Translations under genes and position numbers: made by a program
In this document: positions 33,780 to 44,785 of the stretch, one piece after another
Layout: each line of letters begins with the position of its first letter
Numbering within the stretch: position 1 is the stretch's first letter
Notes under the pieces: generated by a model
What the model was told of the DNA's origin: nothing
Seen by the model: only the letters and a program-made list of their open reading frames with translations
Databases searched by the model: none
Source: Talpa occidentalis
Taxonomy: Eukaryota; Chordata; Mammalia; Eulipotyphla; Talpidae
Length of the DNA stretch: 64,000 bases
Assembly (NCBI RefSeq): GCF_014898055.3
Contig: NW_023604295.1
Coordinates: forward strand, 98,471,591 to 98,535,590
Direction: 5' to 3'

Positions 33780-35105
33780 AAAGGAAAATAAAGAACACTT
33801 CTGGGGATTAAATATATAAATTTTGGAGTGAGAAATACAAGATGGGATTAAGAGCACTACAGAGAACGGAGAGTGCAAATTCCAAACTAGAGAACCCATC
33901 CATAAAGCCAACAAGGGTAAAACCAAAATTCCAAAGGGAGTTAAAGTGATATTGTTGAAGAGGGAACGATTCTGCCATAGGACTTTTGGGGATGGAGAGA
34001 AAGAACAATGAGGGAATAAGAAAGTAACATTATTCACACAGTGACAATGAACAAGAATTTTCCAGATGTGATGAAGGGAAAAAAATGTTCATTCAGTCAC
34101 AAGTATACATTAAGTGACTACTATGACCAGACACATTTCCAATGGGGCATACAGCCAAGAACAAAATAGTTAGGAGTCACTGCCCTCATGGAGTGCAATA
34201 ATTCGCACAAGAAATAATGTTGCCTTAGTTAAAGTAATTGGAAGAGGAGCAACTGGAAGCTACATGTAGTTGGATATATCTTGAAGGGAAAGAAAACAGA
34301 ACTGCTTGACATTAAAGATAAAAGAGGTAACTGCAAGGATAATTTGAAGATTATGGGCTTGAGCAAAAAATAATAAATAAAAATGGAATTGTTACTTTCT
34401 AAGATTAAAAAGACCTTGGAATGGGGCAGATAGAGCGACAGAAGGATAAATTCAATATCGGACATCTATCATTTGATGTGCCTGTCACATATCCAAACAG
34501 ACACGTTGACTACAAACGAAAAATGAGGGTCTCATTTTTAGGGGTGGTACAGGATGGAGACACACTCATGCTTCAGATGAATAACCTAAGCATATTTTTA
34601 AATCACTAGGAATTACAACAGAATCAATATGAGAGTGAAGAAAGTCAAGCGTAAAAGACAAGTCAGGAGTGAGAGGAAAGAGCCTGGGATTGGGAAAGAG
34701 GTAGACAACTGAATCAAGCCAGAATAGAAGGTTCTGATAGTCAGAGGACATGAAATCCAGGAATGATGGAGAAGAGGTTGGGAAGCAGCAGTAAGAGCAA
34801 AAGGAACACATACCGCACCTTCAGTTATCCGCACCAGAGATGAGGGAGAGAAAGCAGCCTCCCCCTGGGAAGTCTACTCAGAAGTAATGGGTTTCTATTG
34901 TAGTGGAAGGTTAAAGGTCATGTCAGGGAAGCAGATGTCTCAGTTTTGTGATTGACCATAAACTCCAAAAGACAGAGTGAGGTGTTAGAGATGAAAAAGT
35001 AAAGGAGGGTTAGAAAATACCATGTCCCGAATATTTGAAGACGTCAATGTAGCATATGACAGATGAGGAGATTCCCACCTTGGACTGGAGTAACAGGCCA
35101 GAGTA
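33780..35105. other. No gene recognised
   Basis: Probably old repeat-derived sequence (34090-34200 and 34470-34760 read like ancient repeats), not assignable by eye. Confidence 0.4.
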
Positions 35106-37265
35106 CTTAGTCTTCCTGACCCCATGAAGATACCAGGTTGCAAGATGTTTAGCTATACAGAAAGTGAAAGAGGCATAGTTTCAAGAATATAACTATTGAT
35201 AGTTCTCAGAACTACAGCGTTCTCCTTCAGGAAGCTCAACAGTTTTCAAGATGATGTATTTTAAAAATACACAGTTAGAATATTTTAAGTCCACAATATA
35301 CCACATCCAAAGAACACTTATTTTATGCAGAAAGATAAGACAACTGCAATGAAAAGGCAACCAGTCATAACTCTGACTTCTCAGAAACATCAATGGAAGC
35401 TAGAAAACAGTAGAAAAACAGCAGTAAACTGCTTTGAAATCAGCTAATTTAACTGGGTTTTTTCACCTGATGAAACCATTTTTCAAATATTGACACAAAG
35501 ATTTTGCAGACCAAAAAAAAAATTGAAATTGGATCCCTATGTCATTTATAGAAAATAATTTTTTACATTTGGATAAAGCACTTCCAATTGAAAAGATTAA
35601 AATATTTGGAAATATATAAAAATGAATGTAGACTGAGGATCATTTCTTAAAGAATGCACATTGCAAAGCATAAAGAATAAAACTGATACATTTGAAACTA
35701 TTTAAGTGAAAGCATTCTGTTTCTCTAAAGGCACTAAAAAGAATGTGAAGATGAACAAGTCACAAAATGGGTAAAGGTAGTATCAACAGACATACATTTT
35801 TTAAAGTCCCAAAAATAAATAACCAAAATAATAATTAATTAATTAAAGTTTTTAAAAAACAAAAGTCATTAACATTCCAAACATATACATAAGATGTTAC
35901 ACAAACATATGCCAACACATGTAAAAATATGATCAACCTCATGAATAATCAGAAAAATACAACATAAATACCTGGTGAGATACCACTTTACATTATAAGG
36001 TTGAAAATTCTAACCATACTAAGTGTTGGTAAGGATGTGGTGTAAAGGCAACTTACCCACTGTTCACAAAAGAAAAAATTAGTACTATTTCAGAAAGCTG
36101 CTTGCCCTTATCCATTATTGTTTGAGTACCATACACTATTTCCACAAAATATTGCATCTAAGCCTTTTGCCAGAAGCATAAGTATAAAATGTCAATTATC
36201 TCTGTTCCAACAAACTTAAACATGTCTGTATTTAATTACCATAAACCACACAAACTAAGTATTTCACCACACACAAAAAAAAAAATTCCTTCTCTCCTCT
36301 GAAATTCACTAAGGACTAAATAAACAAATTCATTAAAAAGAGCAATTTAAGTCAGACAGCAACTCTGAACACAAAAGTTAACCTTAAAGTAAATATTTGA
36401 CTCTTATTAATAATTAATTACCACAGCCTGACATCCAACAACAACAAAACAAAACAAAAACTGGAGCTAGTTAGTATCACTTCACTGCTTCTTAAAATCT
36501 ATTCTCATCAAAGAAGAGTTTGCATTTCTAATTTCTCTCACAATAAAAGAAACGTCAAGAACCACGTGGATGGAGTGAGGTCCAGTGATTCGAAATGGGG
36601 AGAATTCACTTCATAGCCTCCTGGAAAATCTTGGAAGACTTTAGACATAGGTTATTTCTGAAAGTCACTAAGGTGTTTATGATTAGATTTCAATTCTGTC
36701 GAGAGACCCACCCCCAACCACTACCAAAAACAATAACAGCACGAATGACCGCTAAGCTCCACTCCGGCATCTGAGGAATAATCCCATCACCTTCTAAAAA
36801 CCTCCCCAGGATTTTGCCCCACTAATCCTATTACCTGACAGAAACTGGCAGGAAGCAGGGCTTGTATTGAGACATCCTCTACTTCCTCGGTCTCGCAATC
36901 CTATCTTAGTTTGGGGTTCTTTATATTATTGTACTGCTTTTATTGCAAAAACAATAGTTACAACTTTGTATATAATTTGGAGGTATCGGTTTTCAACTCT
37001 TCAGATGTATGTGACAACACCAAGGCCGCCACCAAATCTCGAGTAATCCTCCACCATATTGCACCGAGACTCCTTGGCCTGCCTTGCTCCCCTGCCCCCG
37101 CTCTCAACATCTTGTACCTTCAGTTCCACAGTCAGATTTCCACGGTTTGTTTTGGTCACGATGTTCCCGATCCTACCATGTTAACTGCCTGCCTGAACGC
37201 TGGTGAGCGCGAGGAGCCACGGAGGGGGAGGGCCTTACCTTGACACTTGGCGACTTTGATTCCAC

Positions 37266-37273
37266 TGACGTCA
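37266..37273. promoter_or_regulatory. Palindromic CRE upstream of PRR23 copy 3
   Basis: Perfect TGACGTCA about 42 bp upstream of an AATATAAG box, a normal core-promoter spacing for a CRE/TATA pair. The surrounding 390 bp are identical in copy 4. Confidence 0.7.
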
Positions 37274-37314
37274 CTGTAACTTCATCCTCCTGCACATCCG
37301 CATCCGGCCAGAGG

Positions 37315-37322
37315 AATATAAG
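37315..37322 (+). promoter_or_regulatory. TATA-like box of PRR23 copy 3
   Basis: AATATAAG, predicting a transcription start near 37345 and a leader of about 200 nt without any ATG. Confidence 0.5.
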
Positions 37323-37542
37323 CGTCCATCACGCGAGGCTGATCCTCACTCAGAGTCCGGACAGCTGTCCTCCCAGAAGGAACCCTCGGGGCTCCCGGAG
37401 CAGGCTCTGCACCCTGCGCTCCTGCAGCCCAGCTGCCCCCAGCCCGCCTGACTATCACAGAGACCTCTCACTGCGAGCAGGAACCAGCACCCCAGCCTTC
37501 TGCCAGGGCCCAGAGAGAGCCACCTCCAGCGCCGGCCAGGTG

Positions 37543-38337
37543 ATGGGCACCCGACCCCGCAGCCCCAGCGCCTACCCTGCACCCTGCTGGGGACCACAGC
37601 CCGGGGAACCCCGCCCTGCCAAGCGCCCACGACACCTGGAGTCCCAGGGCCCCAACTTCCAGATGCCGCCCAACCTGGCAGACCTCACCGAACCCCAGGC
37701 AGCAGAAATGGTCACCATGGCGATCCTGCCCGCAGGCTGTGCCCTAAAGGTGCCCCTGGACGACGTCGACCTGGTGCTGGAACCCGAGCCAACATCGGTC
37801 CTGCAGGTGCGTCTCAGAGGGCACACTCTCGTGCTGGTTCCCGAGGCCCTCCTCCGCTTGGAAGACCTACACCTAGGAGGGCAGGGCCACCTTCCTGCCG
37901 GCCTGGAACCCAGCCCTTTCCTGGGTGCTGAGGGAGAGGCCGTCATCCTCCAGCAGAGCTTCTTCCGCACCAGTTCCCGAGAGATGGCTGCCCAAGGGGT
38001 CGTCCACCAGGACGCGGGCCACCAGCTCCCGCCGCCTTGGATGGACCATGCAGCCGGGTCAGACGCTGGACTCCGCCCTGTGGCTCCTCAGGTAGCTAGC
38101 CCCCACCTCCAGGGCCCGGTGCCAGAGCCCTGGCCTTGGGCCCCCACCCCTAGTCCAGAGAGACGCTCTCCTGGCCCCTACTTCAGCCTCAGGTTGCGCC
38201 TTCTGGAGCCTTTCCCCAACTCACCCCTGCAACCTCTACCTCCAACGCCGAATCCGGGTCCCCAAGCACGCCCGCAGCGCCCTCGGCGCCCTCAGCATCT
38301 TCACCCCAAAGCCCGGAGACGCCTGTTCCTGAATTGA
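37543..38337 (+). CDS. PRR23: PRR23 family proline-rich protein, copy 3
   Basis: Intact single-exon frame of 264 residues. The family blocks are all present: N-terminal GTRPRSPSAYPAP, basic AKRPRH, the central hydrophobic segment (about 60-105), PPPWMDHAAG near 170, a TPSPERRSPGPYFSL block, and a proline-rich tail ending KARRRLFLN. The reading frame is open for about 101 codons upstream, but that stretch has no ATG and includes the promoter, so I start at the first ATG (G at -3 and +4). A perfect CRE lies about 270 bp upstream and an AATATAAG box about 220 bp upstream. The canonical AATAAA is at 38759. The TGA is followed by a further 78 in-frame codons (see findings). It differs from copy 4 by eight substitutions and a 6-base in-frame indel. 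Confidence 0.9.
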   Translation: MGTRPRSPSAYPAPCWGPQPGEPRPAKRPRHLESQGPNFQMPPNLADLTEPQAAEMVTMAILPAGCALKVPLDDVDLVLEPEPTSVLQVRLRGHTLVLVPEALLRLEDLHLGGQGHLPAGLEPSPFLGAEGEAVILQQSFFRTSSREMAAQGVVHQDAGHQLPPPWMDHAAGSDAGLRPVAPQVASPHLQGPVPEPWPWAPTPSPERRSPGPYFSLRLRLLEPFPNSPLQPLPPTPNPGPQARPQRPRRPQHLHPKARRRLFLN

Positions 38338-38758
38338 ACTGGCCCCTTCCCACAGGCAGGGACAATTCTGATTGCACCCCCACCTGCCTCAGTGCCCTAC
38401 GGGACTCCCAGAGTCTTTGCGCTGGCCAACCAGCCACCTGGAGATTGGGCACCTCCCCTGCAAATCATGGCTTTTCCTGAGACTGCCTGCTTAGGAGATG
38501 AAGACACCAAGAGAAAACATATTCTAGACCTCACCTTAGAAATGGAACGCCTGCCCAGCGGTTCCAAACAATGACTTTTCACAAGTCTGGACTTCTTTCG
38601 AGATCATCCTCAAGACCCTCCCCCCCCCACCCCCTTGGCATCAGTGACTTTCTCTCCAACCAGTCTCCAGCGCTGTGCTGCCCTTCCCTGTTCCTCCCCC
38701 AAACCAAGAAATGTGCATTTATCTTGTCAGTTTCCTTATGACTTTCCCTTTACTTTAT

Positions 38759-38764
38759 AATAAA
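38759..38764 (+). promoter_or_regulatory. Polyadenylation signal, PRR23 copy 3
   Basis: AATAAA in TTTATAATAAAGACTC, followed within 30 nt by T-rich and TG-containing sequence. Confidence 0.6.
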
Positions 38765-39104
38765 GACTCTTTGTTTATAAGCAAGTCTCTCTTGGTATTT
38801 TTGCCACAAAGCTTGGTGTTGCCAGCTTTCTGGAAAAACCACAAAATAGAATGATGCTTAATGTGCAGATTTGTATGCAATGGATTCATAACTAGCTCTC
38901 AACCTGCCTAAGTCTTTTCCACTCAGGGTTGTGTGTGATATTTGCAGCATGTGTTGTGACATGTATTTCTTTTTACAAGCTCTCTATCTGGCAATTTCAC
39001 CCAATAAGCAGATGTAAAATATTTGCATTCCTGCTATTCCATATTATGTTGGACCTTTCAGATTCCACCCTATGCGTCTCTTATGTAATCCAAGCTTCCA
39101 ACTT

Positions 39105-39381
39105 TATTTTTTTAAGATGTATTTATTTATGCATACAAGAGCTGGGGGATAGGCCAGAGTTGGGGGGTTGGGAATGAGAGGACCAGCCAGAGACAGAGTG
39201 GGGAGCAGAAGGGGCAGACTGACTGAAATACACTGCTGAGGGGAGCAGCGAGCGAGACAGGAGAAGTCTGCTGCGCCATGTGGATAGCTCCCTGGCCGGC
39301 TGGGGATCAAACTCATGCTGCAGAGGGTACAGATTGCTTCATAGTGCTGTGTTTAACCCCTTGCGCCACCAGTGAGGCCCC
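39105..39381 (-). mobile_element. tRNA-derived SINE, older type, in duplication unit A
   Basis: Target duplication aagcttccaactt / aaacttccaactt. Absent from the matching position of unit B. Confidence 0.9.
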
Positions 39382-40202
39382 CAAACTTCCAACTTCAGAA
39401 ATAAATACCTTATTTCCACATTTGCTTCATGTTTTTATACAGGAAGTTAAATACCGTTAAAATGAAGTCAACTATATTTCATCTTTTAATGAAATTTCAT
39501 TTTATAAGGAATTTCATTTTTTAAAAACAACCAATATTTTAGCTTTATTAATGTGCTTACCAATTCATCACGACCTTTTTATTTGTGCATTCCATTCTCT
39601 CCAAGTACAGCCTCAATTTGCTACTGCTGAAGAATATCCTTTAAAAGTTCTTTCCATTCTGTCCTGAGTGTGGTCAATTATCTTGTTGTTGCGCATCTGA
39701 ACATGTTTTGCTTGTAAGCCCTTTTAGTCTTGGATGCCTGAAAATGTTGTATTACATGTTCATTCTAAATTCCAAAATGATATTAACTAGCTTAAAGATA
39801 TTAGTACCTTGCTGTGCCATTTATTATTGCAGCAATCAAGTTGTGATCCCTTTCATATTTGAATTGGCTAATCATTTGAGCGCATTTAAAATGCTAAATT
39901 TGATTTTCTACACTTTTATATAGTATGCCGAGAAGTGTATTCTATTCTCATTTGACTTGACTGAATTTGATCAACTATCAGTAGGGAAAATATCTCTTGC
40001 CTGAAATACCATAAAATCTTAGACTTTATGTCCGAGGTTGTCCTTCATAGTTTTTGTCTTCCTGATCCCATGAACATAAGAGGTGGCAAGAAGTTCACCA
40101 AAAGAAGTGTAGTTCCAATAATATAACTAATTTTGGGAAGAATCTTAGAATTCTCCTTCAGGAAGCACACTAGTTTTCAAGATGATGTATTTTATTTTAT
40201 TC

Positions 40203-40463
40203 TTTAAAAGATTTATTTATTTATACATACAAGAACAGGGGTACAGGCCAGAGGTGTTCGGGTGAGAGGATTCACCAGAGACAGAGTGGGGAACAGAACA
40301 GGAAGATTGACTGAAACAAACTGCTGAGGGGAGCAGCGGCAGAGTCAGGAGACATCTGCAGCACCATATGGGTAGCTCTCTGGCCAGGGATCGAACTCGT
40401 GCTACAGTGGCTGCGGATAGCTTCGTGGGTTGTGTCTTAACCCCTTGTACCACCAGGAAGGCC
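40203..40463 (-). mobile_element. tRNA-derived SINE, older type, in duplication unit B
   Basis: Inserted beside gatgtatttt; absent from unit A at 35245, so younger than the duplication. Confidence 0.9.
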
Positions 40464-40489
40464 TGATGCATTTTTTTTTTTCATTTTTG

Positions 40490-40930
40490 ACACTTTTTTT
40501 TAATATTTTTTTTATTTTTTACATCATTGTCCTTTTTTTTTTTTATTTTTATATTCCCCATACAATTGCAACCCCCTGATTTTGACCCCAATCCCTCCTT
40601 TCCCTGCCCCACCCCCAAAGTGTGTCTCTGGTTCATAGTTGTTTGTTGATTTTGGTTTTTTTCTTTCTTGTAGTTATTCTTTTTCCTGGTTCCTTATTTA
40701 GGTTTTCTAGATTCCTCTTGTGAGTGAGACCGTCCGGTATTTTTCTTTTTCTTTCTGGCTTATCTCGCTGAGCACGATCTCTTCCAGCTCCATTCAGCTG
40801 CAAATTGCATGTGTTACCTTTTTTGAATGCTGAGTAATATTCCATTATGTATATGCAACACATCTTGATACAGTCATCTATTTTGGGGCATTTGAGTTGT
40901 TTCCAAAGCTTAGCTATTGTAAATTGTCCC
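40490..40930 (-). mobile_element. L1 3' end inserted in duplication unit B
   Basis: Same family as the long L1 (caattgcaaccccctgatttt, gtgtgtctctggttcatag, gagtgagaccgtccggta). Absent from the matching place in unit A (35240), so it inserted after duplication. Confidence 0.8.
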
Positions 40931-42942
40931 TGATGTATTTTTAAATGCACACATTTTGACAGATTATCCTAAGTCCATATGCACCACATCCAAAGAACAC
41001 TTCCTTTATGCAGAAAGAAAAATAACTGCAGTGAAAAGCAACCACTCAGACCAACAAGAACAAGACAGAAAACAGTAGAAATATAGCTGTAAAGTGCTGG
41101 TTTGAAAACAACTATTTTGCCTAGCAATATTTCATTTAATGAAGCCATCTTTCAAAAATTGGCAGAATTATTTTGTAGACCAAAAAAAAAATTGAAAGCA
41201 GATCACTAGCTCATTCATAGAGTACAATTTTTTACATTTAGAAAGAGTTCAGTTTGAAAGTTAAGACTTCATAAATATTTGGAAAAATGTAAAAATGATT
41301 TTAAGATAGGAATTATATCTTACTGCACAGAAATTTCAAAGCATAGAACAAAACTGATATATAAGGTGAAGAAATTCTGTTTATCAAAAGGCACTAAAAA
41401 GAATGTGGATGCAAATAAGCCCTGAAACAGGAAAAGATAGTGTCAACATACTTTTTTTAACATCCCAAAATCAATAACAAAAAACCTGTAAAAGACATAA
41501 ACAGACATAAACATATCAGATGTTATATGAACAGTCCACAAATAAATGAAAACATGTACATCCTCACTGGTAACCAGAGAAATACAACATAAATACCTGA
41601 TGAGATACCATTTTACACTACCAGGTTGGAAAATGCCTAGAACTCAAATGATACTAAGTGTTGGCAAAGATGTGGTGCAAAGGGAATTTTACCCACTGCT
41701 CACAAAAGGATAAATGAGAAAAACTACTTAAGAAAGCAGCTTGCCTTATCTATTATTCTTGGAGAACCACATACTATTACTCAGAAATACCACATCTACA
41801 CTTTCTGCCATAAGCACAAGGGTAAACATCAAAGATCTCTGATTTAATAAAGATCTGTTTAACAAAGCTAGACATTTCCATGTTTAATTCCCATATGCCA
41901 TGCTAAGCAAGTATATTATTTTATAAAATTTCCTCCTGTCCTCTGAAATACACAAATGAAGAATGAATTAACCAACTCTTTTAAAGTGACACTCAAGTCA
42001 TACAGCAAATTTGAATATAAAAAGTTTGAATACAAATTTGAATACAGAAAACTAAATTTTTGCTACTGTTATTAATAATTAACACAGCCTGACCACCAAC
42101 AAAGAAAACTAGAACCAGTTACTATTACTAGATTGTGTCTTAAAATCTTTTCTATCAAAGAAAAGTTATCATTTCTAATTTCTCTCATGTAACAAACACA
42201 GGTCAAGAACCATGTGAGTGGAAAGCCTTCCAGAGATTATAGGGAGAGTTACCCTCATAGCCTCCTGGAAAATTTTGGAAGACGTTAGGCATGGGCTACT
42301 TTTTCAAGTGCCAGAGAAGTTTATGAGATTACCTTTCTATTCTCCCTGCCCCCAAAAAAGCACAAATGACCACTAAGCCCCATTCACCTGAGGAATAATC
42401 CCATCACCTTCTAAAAACATCCCCAGGTATTTTGCCCCACTAATCCTATTACCTGACAGAAATTGGCAGGAGGTGGTGCTTGTCTTTAGACATCCTCTAC
42501 TTCCTAGGTCTCACGATACTATCTGCTTTGGGATTTAATATCATTGTATTGAATTTATGGAGGGAACAATGACTTAAAGCCTTGTAGATAATTGGGAGGC
42601 ATATGTTCTCATCTCTTCAGATGTGTGAGACAACACCAAGCCCGCCACCAAATCTCGAGTAATCCTCCACCATATTGCACTGAGTCCTCTCACCCAGTCT
42701 TGCGCCCCTCCCCCTCAGCTTCCCCACCAACCTCTTTCTCCCCCACCTCCCATCTCCCGCCACACCCATTCCCACCCCCACCACCAGTCCCCTGAAAATC
42801 AGTTCCAGTCAGATTTCCAGGGTTTGGTTTGGTCACGATGTTCCCGATCCTACCATGTTAACTGCCTGCCTGAACGCTGGTGAGCGCGAGGAGCCACGGA
42901 GGGGGAGGGCCTTACCTTGACACTTGGCGACTTTGATTCCAC

Positions 42943-42950
42943 TGACGTCA
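42943..42950. promoter_or_regulatory. Palindromic CRE upstream of PRR23 copy 4
   Basis: Perfect TGACGTCA in the duplicated promoter, same spacing to the TATA-like box as in copy 3. Confidence 0.7.
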
Positions 42951-42991
42951 CTGTAACTTCATCCTCCTGCACATCCGCATCCGGCCAGAGG

Positions 42992-42999
42992 AATATAAG
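42992..42999 (+). promoter_or_regulatory. TATA-like box of PRR23 copy 4
   Basis: AATATAAG, identical in context to copy 3. Confidence 0.5.
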
Positions 43000-43219
43000 C
43001 GTCCATCACGCGAGGCTGATCCTCACTCAGAGTCCGGACAGCTGTCCTCCCAGAAGGAACCCTCGGGGCTCCCGGAGCAGGCTCTGCACCCTGCGCTCCT
43101 GCAGCCCAGCTGCCCCCAGCCCGCCTGACTATCACAGAGACCTCTCACTGCGAGCAGGAACCAGCACCCCAGCCTTCTGCCAGGGCCCAGAGAGAGCCAC
43201 CTCCAGCGCCGGCCAGGTG

Positions 43220-44008
43220 ATGGGCACCCGACCCGGCAGCCCCAGCGCCTACCCTGCACCCTGCTGGGGACCACAGCCCGGGGAACCCCGCCCTGCCAAG
43301 CGCCCACGACACCTGGAGTCCCAGGGCCCCAACTTCCAGATGCCGCCCAACCTGGCAGACCTCACCGGACCCCAGGCAGCAGAAATGGTCACCATGGCGG
43401 TCCTGCCCGCAGGCTGTGCCCTAAAGGTGCCCCTGGACGACGTCGAGCTGGTGCTGGAACCCGAGCCAACATCGGTCCTGCAGGTGCGTCTCAGAGGGCA
43501 CACTCTCGTGCTGGTTCCCGAGGCCCTCCTCCGCTTGGAAGACCTACACCTAGGAGGGCAGGGCCACCTTCCTGCCGGCCTGGAACCCAGCCCTTTCCTG
43601 GGTGCTGAGGGAGAGGCCGTCATCCTCCAGCAGAGCTTCTTCTGCATCAGTTCCCGAGAGATGGCTGCCCAAGGGGTCGTCCACCAGGACGCGGGCCACC
43701 AGCTCCCGCCGCCTTGGATGGACCATGCAGCCGGGTCAGGCGTCCGCCCTGTGGCTCCTCAGGTAGCTAGCCCCCACCTCCAGGGCCTGGTGCCAGAGCC
43801 CTGGCTTTGGGCCCCCACCCCTAGTCCAGAGAGACGCTCTCCTGGCCCCTACTTCAGCCTCAGGTTGCGCCTTCTGGAGCCTTTCCCCAACTCACCCCTG
43901 CAACCTCTACCTCCAACGCCGAATCCGGGTCCCCAAGCACGCCCGCAGCGCCCTCGGCGCCCTCAGCATCTTCACCCCAAAGCCCGGAGACGCCTGTTCC
44001 TGAATTGA
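43220..44008 (+). CDS. PRR23: PRR23 family proline-rich protein, copy 4
   Basis: Intact single-exon frame of 262 residues, two shorter than copies 2 and 3 because of a 6-base in-frame deletion that leaves GSGVRPV. Domain order is as in copy 3 and it ends KARRRLFLN. The roughly 390 bp of leader and promoter before the ATG are identical to copy 3, including the CRE and the AATATAAG box. All eight substitutions relative to copy 3 change an amino acid (R6G plus changes in the middle and in the proline-rich part). It lies in the second of two direct tandem duplication units. The polyadenylation signal is at 44436. Biochemical function is unknown. Confidence 0.9.
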   Translation: MGTRPGSPSAYPAPCWGPQPGEPRPAKRPRHLESQGPNFQMPPNLADLTGPQAAEMVTMAVLPAGCALKVPLDDVELVLEPEPTSVLQVRLRGHTLVLVPEALLRLEDLHLGGQGHLPAGLEPSPFLGAEGEAVILQQSFFCISSREMAAQGVVHQDAGHQLPPPWMDHAAGSGVRPVAPQVASPHLQGLVPEPWLWAPTPSPERRSPGPYFSLRLRLLEPFPNSPLQPLPPTPNPGPQARPQRPRRPQHLHPKARRRLFLN

Positions 44009-44435
44009 ACTGGCCCCTTCCCACAGGCAGGGCCAATTCTGATTGCACCCCCACCTGCCTCAGTGCCCTACGGGACTCCCAGAGTCTTTGCGCTGGCCAA
44101 CCAGCCACCTGGAGATTGGGCACCTCCCCAGCAAATCATGGCTTTTCCTGAGACTTCCTGCATGGGAGATGAAGACACCAAGAGAAAACATATTCTAGAC
44201 CTCACCTTAGAAATGGAACACCTGCCCAGCGGTTCCAGACAATGACTTTTCACAAGTCTGGACTTCTTCACAAGATCATCCTCAAGACCCTCCCGCCCCC
44301 ACCCCCTTGGCATCAGTGACTTTCTCTCCAACCAGTCTCCAGCACTGTGCTGCTCTTCCCCTGTTCCTCCCCCAAACCAAGAAATGTGCATTTCTTATCT
44401 TGTCAGTTTCCTTGTATACTTTCCTTTTACTTTAT

Positions 44436-44441
44436 AATAAA
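44436..44441 (+). promoter_or_regulatory. Polyadenylation signal, PRR23 copy 4
   Basis: AATAAA in the same context as copy 3. Confidence 0.6.
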
Positions 44442-44785
44442 GACTCTTTGTTTATAAGCAAGTCTCTCTTGGTATTTTTGCCACATAGCTTGGTGTTGCC
44501 AACTTTCTAGAAGAAAATTGCAAAATAGAACAAGGCTTAATGAGCATGTTTTTATCAAATGTGTTAAAAATTTACTTCCTAACCTGCTCAAGTTCTCTTC
44601 CACTCAGGTCTTTTTACAGCATGATGGATGGACTGTATGTGATATTTTCAGCATGCGTTGGGACCTGTACTTCTTTTTTACAAGCTCTCTATCTGGCCAT
44701 TTCACCGAATAAATGGATGTTAATAATGTTTTTTGTATTCCTGTCATCACACGTTATTTTAAACCTTTCAGATTCAACCCTCGAC

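Larger units (their letters stand above)
35110..40040 (+). repeat. Tandem duplication unit A (contains PRR23 copy 3)
   Basis: Direct duplicate of unit B. Anchors pair across the two units: the tcttcctga-cccatgaa start; ttctccttcaggaagc; ttttcaagatgatgtatttt; an old plus-strand L1 relic (about 35870-36230, paired with 41500-41880); cagcctcctggaaaat; the caaatctcgagtaatcctccaccatattgcac block; the whole gene; and agctctctatctggc. Flank similarity is roughly 80% by eye, against about 98-100% in the core 37151-38820. SINEs sit at different places in the two units, so they inserted after duplication. Confidence 0.75.

Noticed and set aside
37240..37542. N-terminal extension of about 100 residues on PRR23 copies 3 and 4
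   Set aside because: It has no ATG and overlaps the CRE and TATA-like box, so most of it is promoter; kept only as a low-interest finding.
38392..38574. Separate 60-residue gene downstream of PRR23 (also 44063-44245)
   Set aside because: No ATG at its apparent start, and it is in the PRR23 frame after the stop; better treated as a possible extension or chance frame. All paralogue differences are replacement changes.
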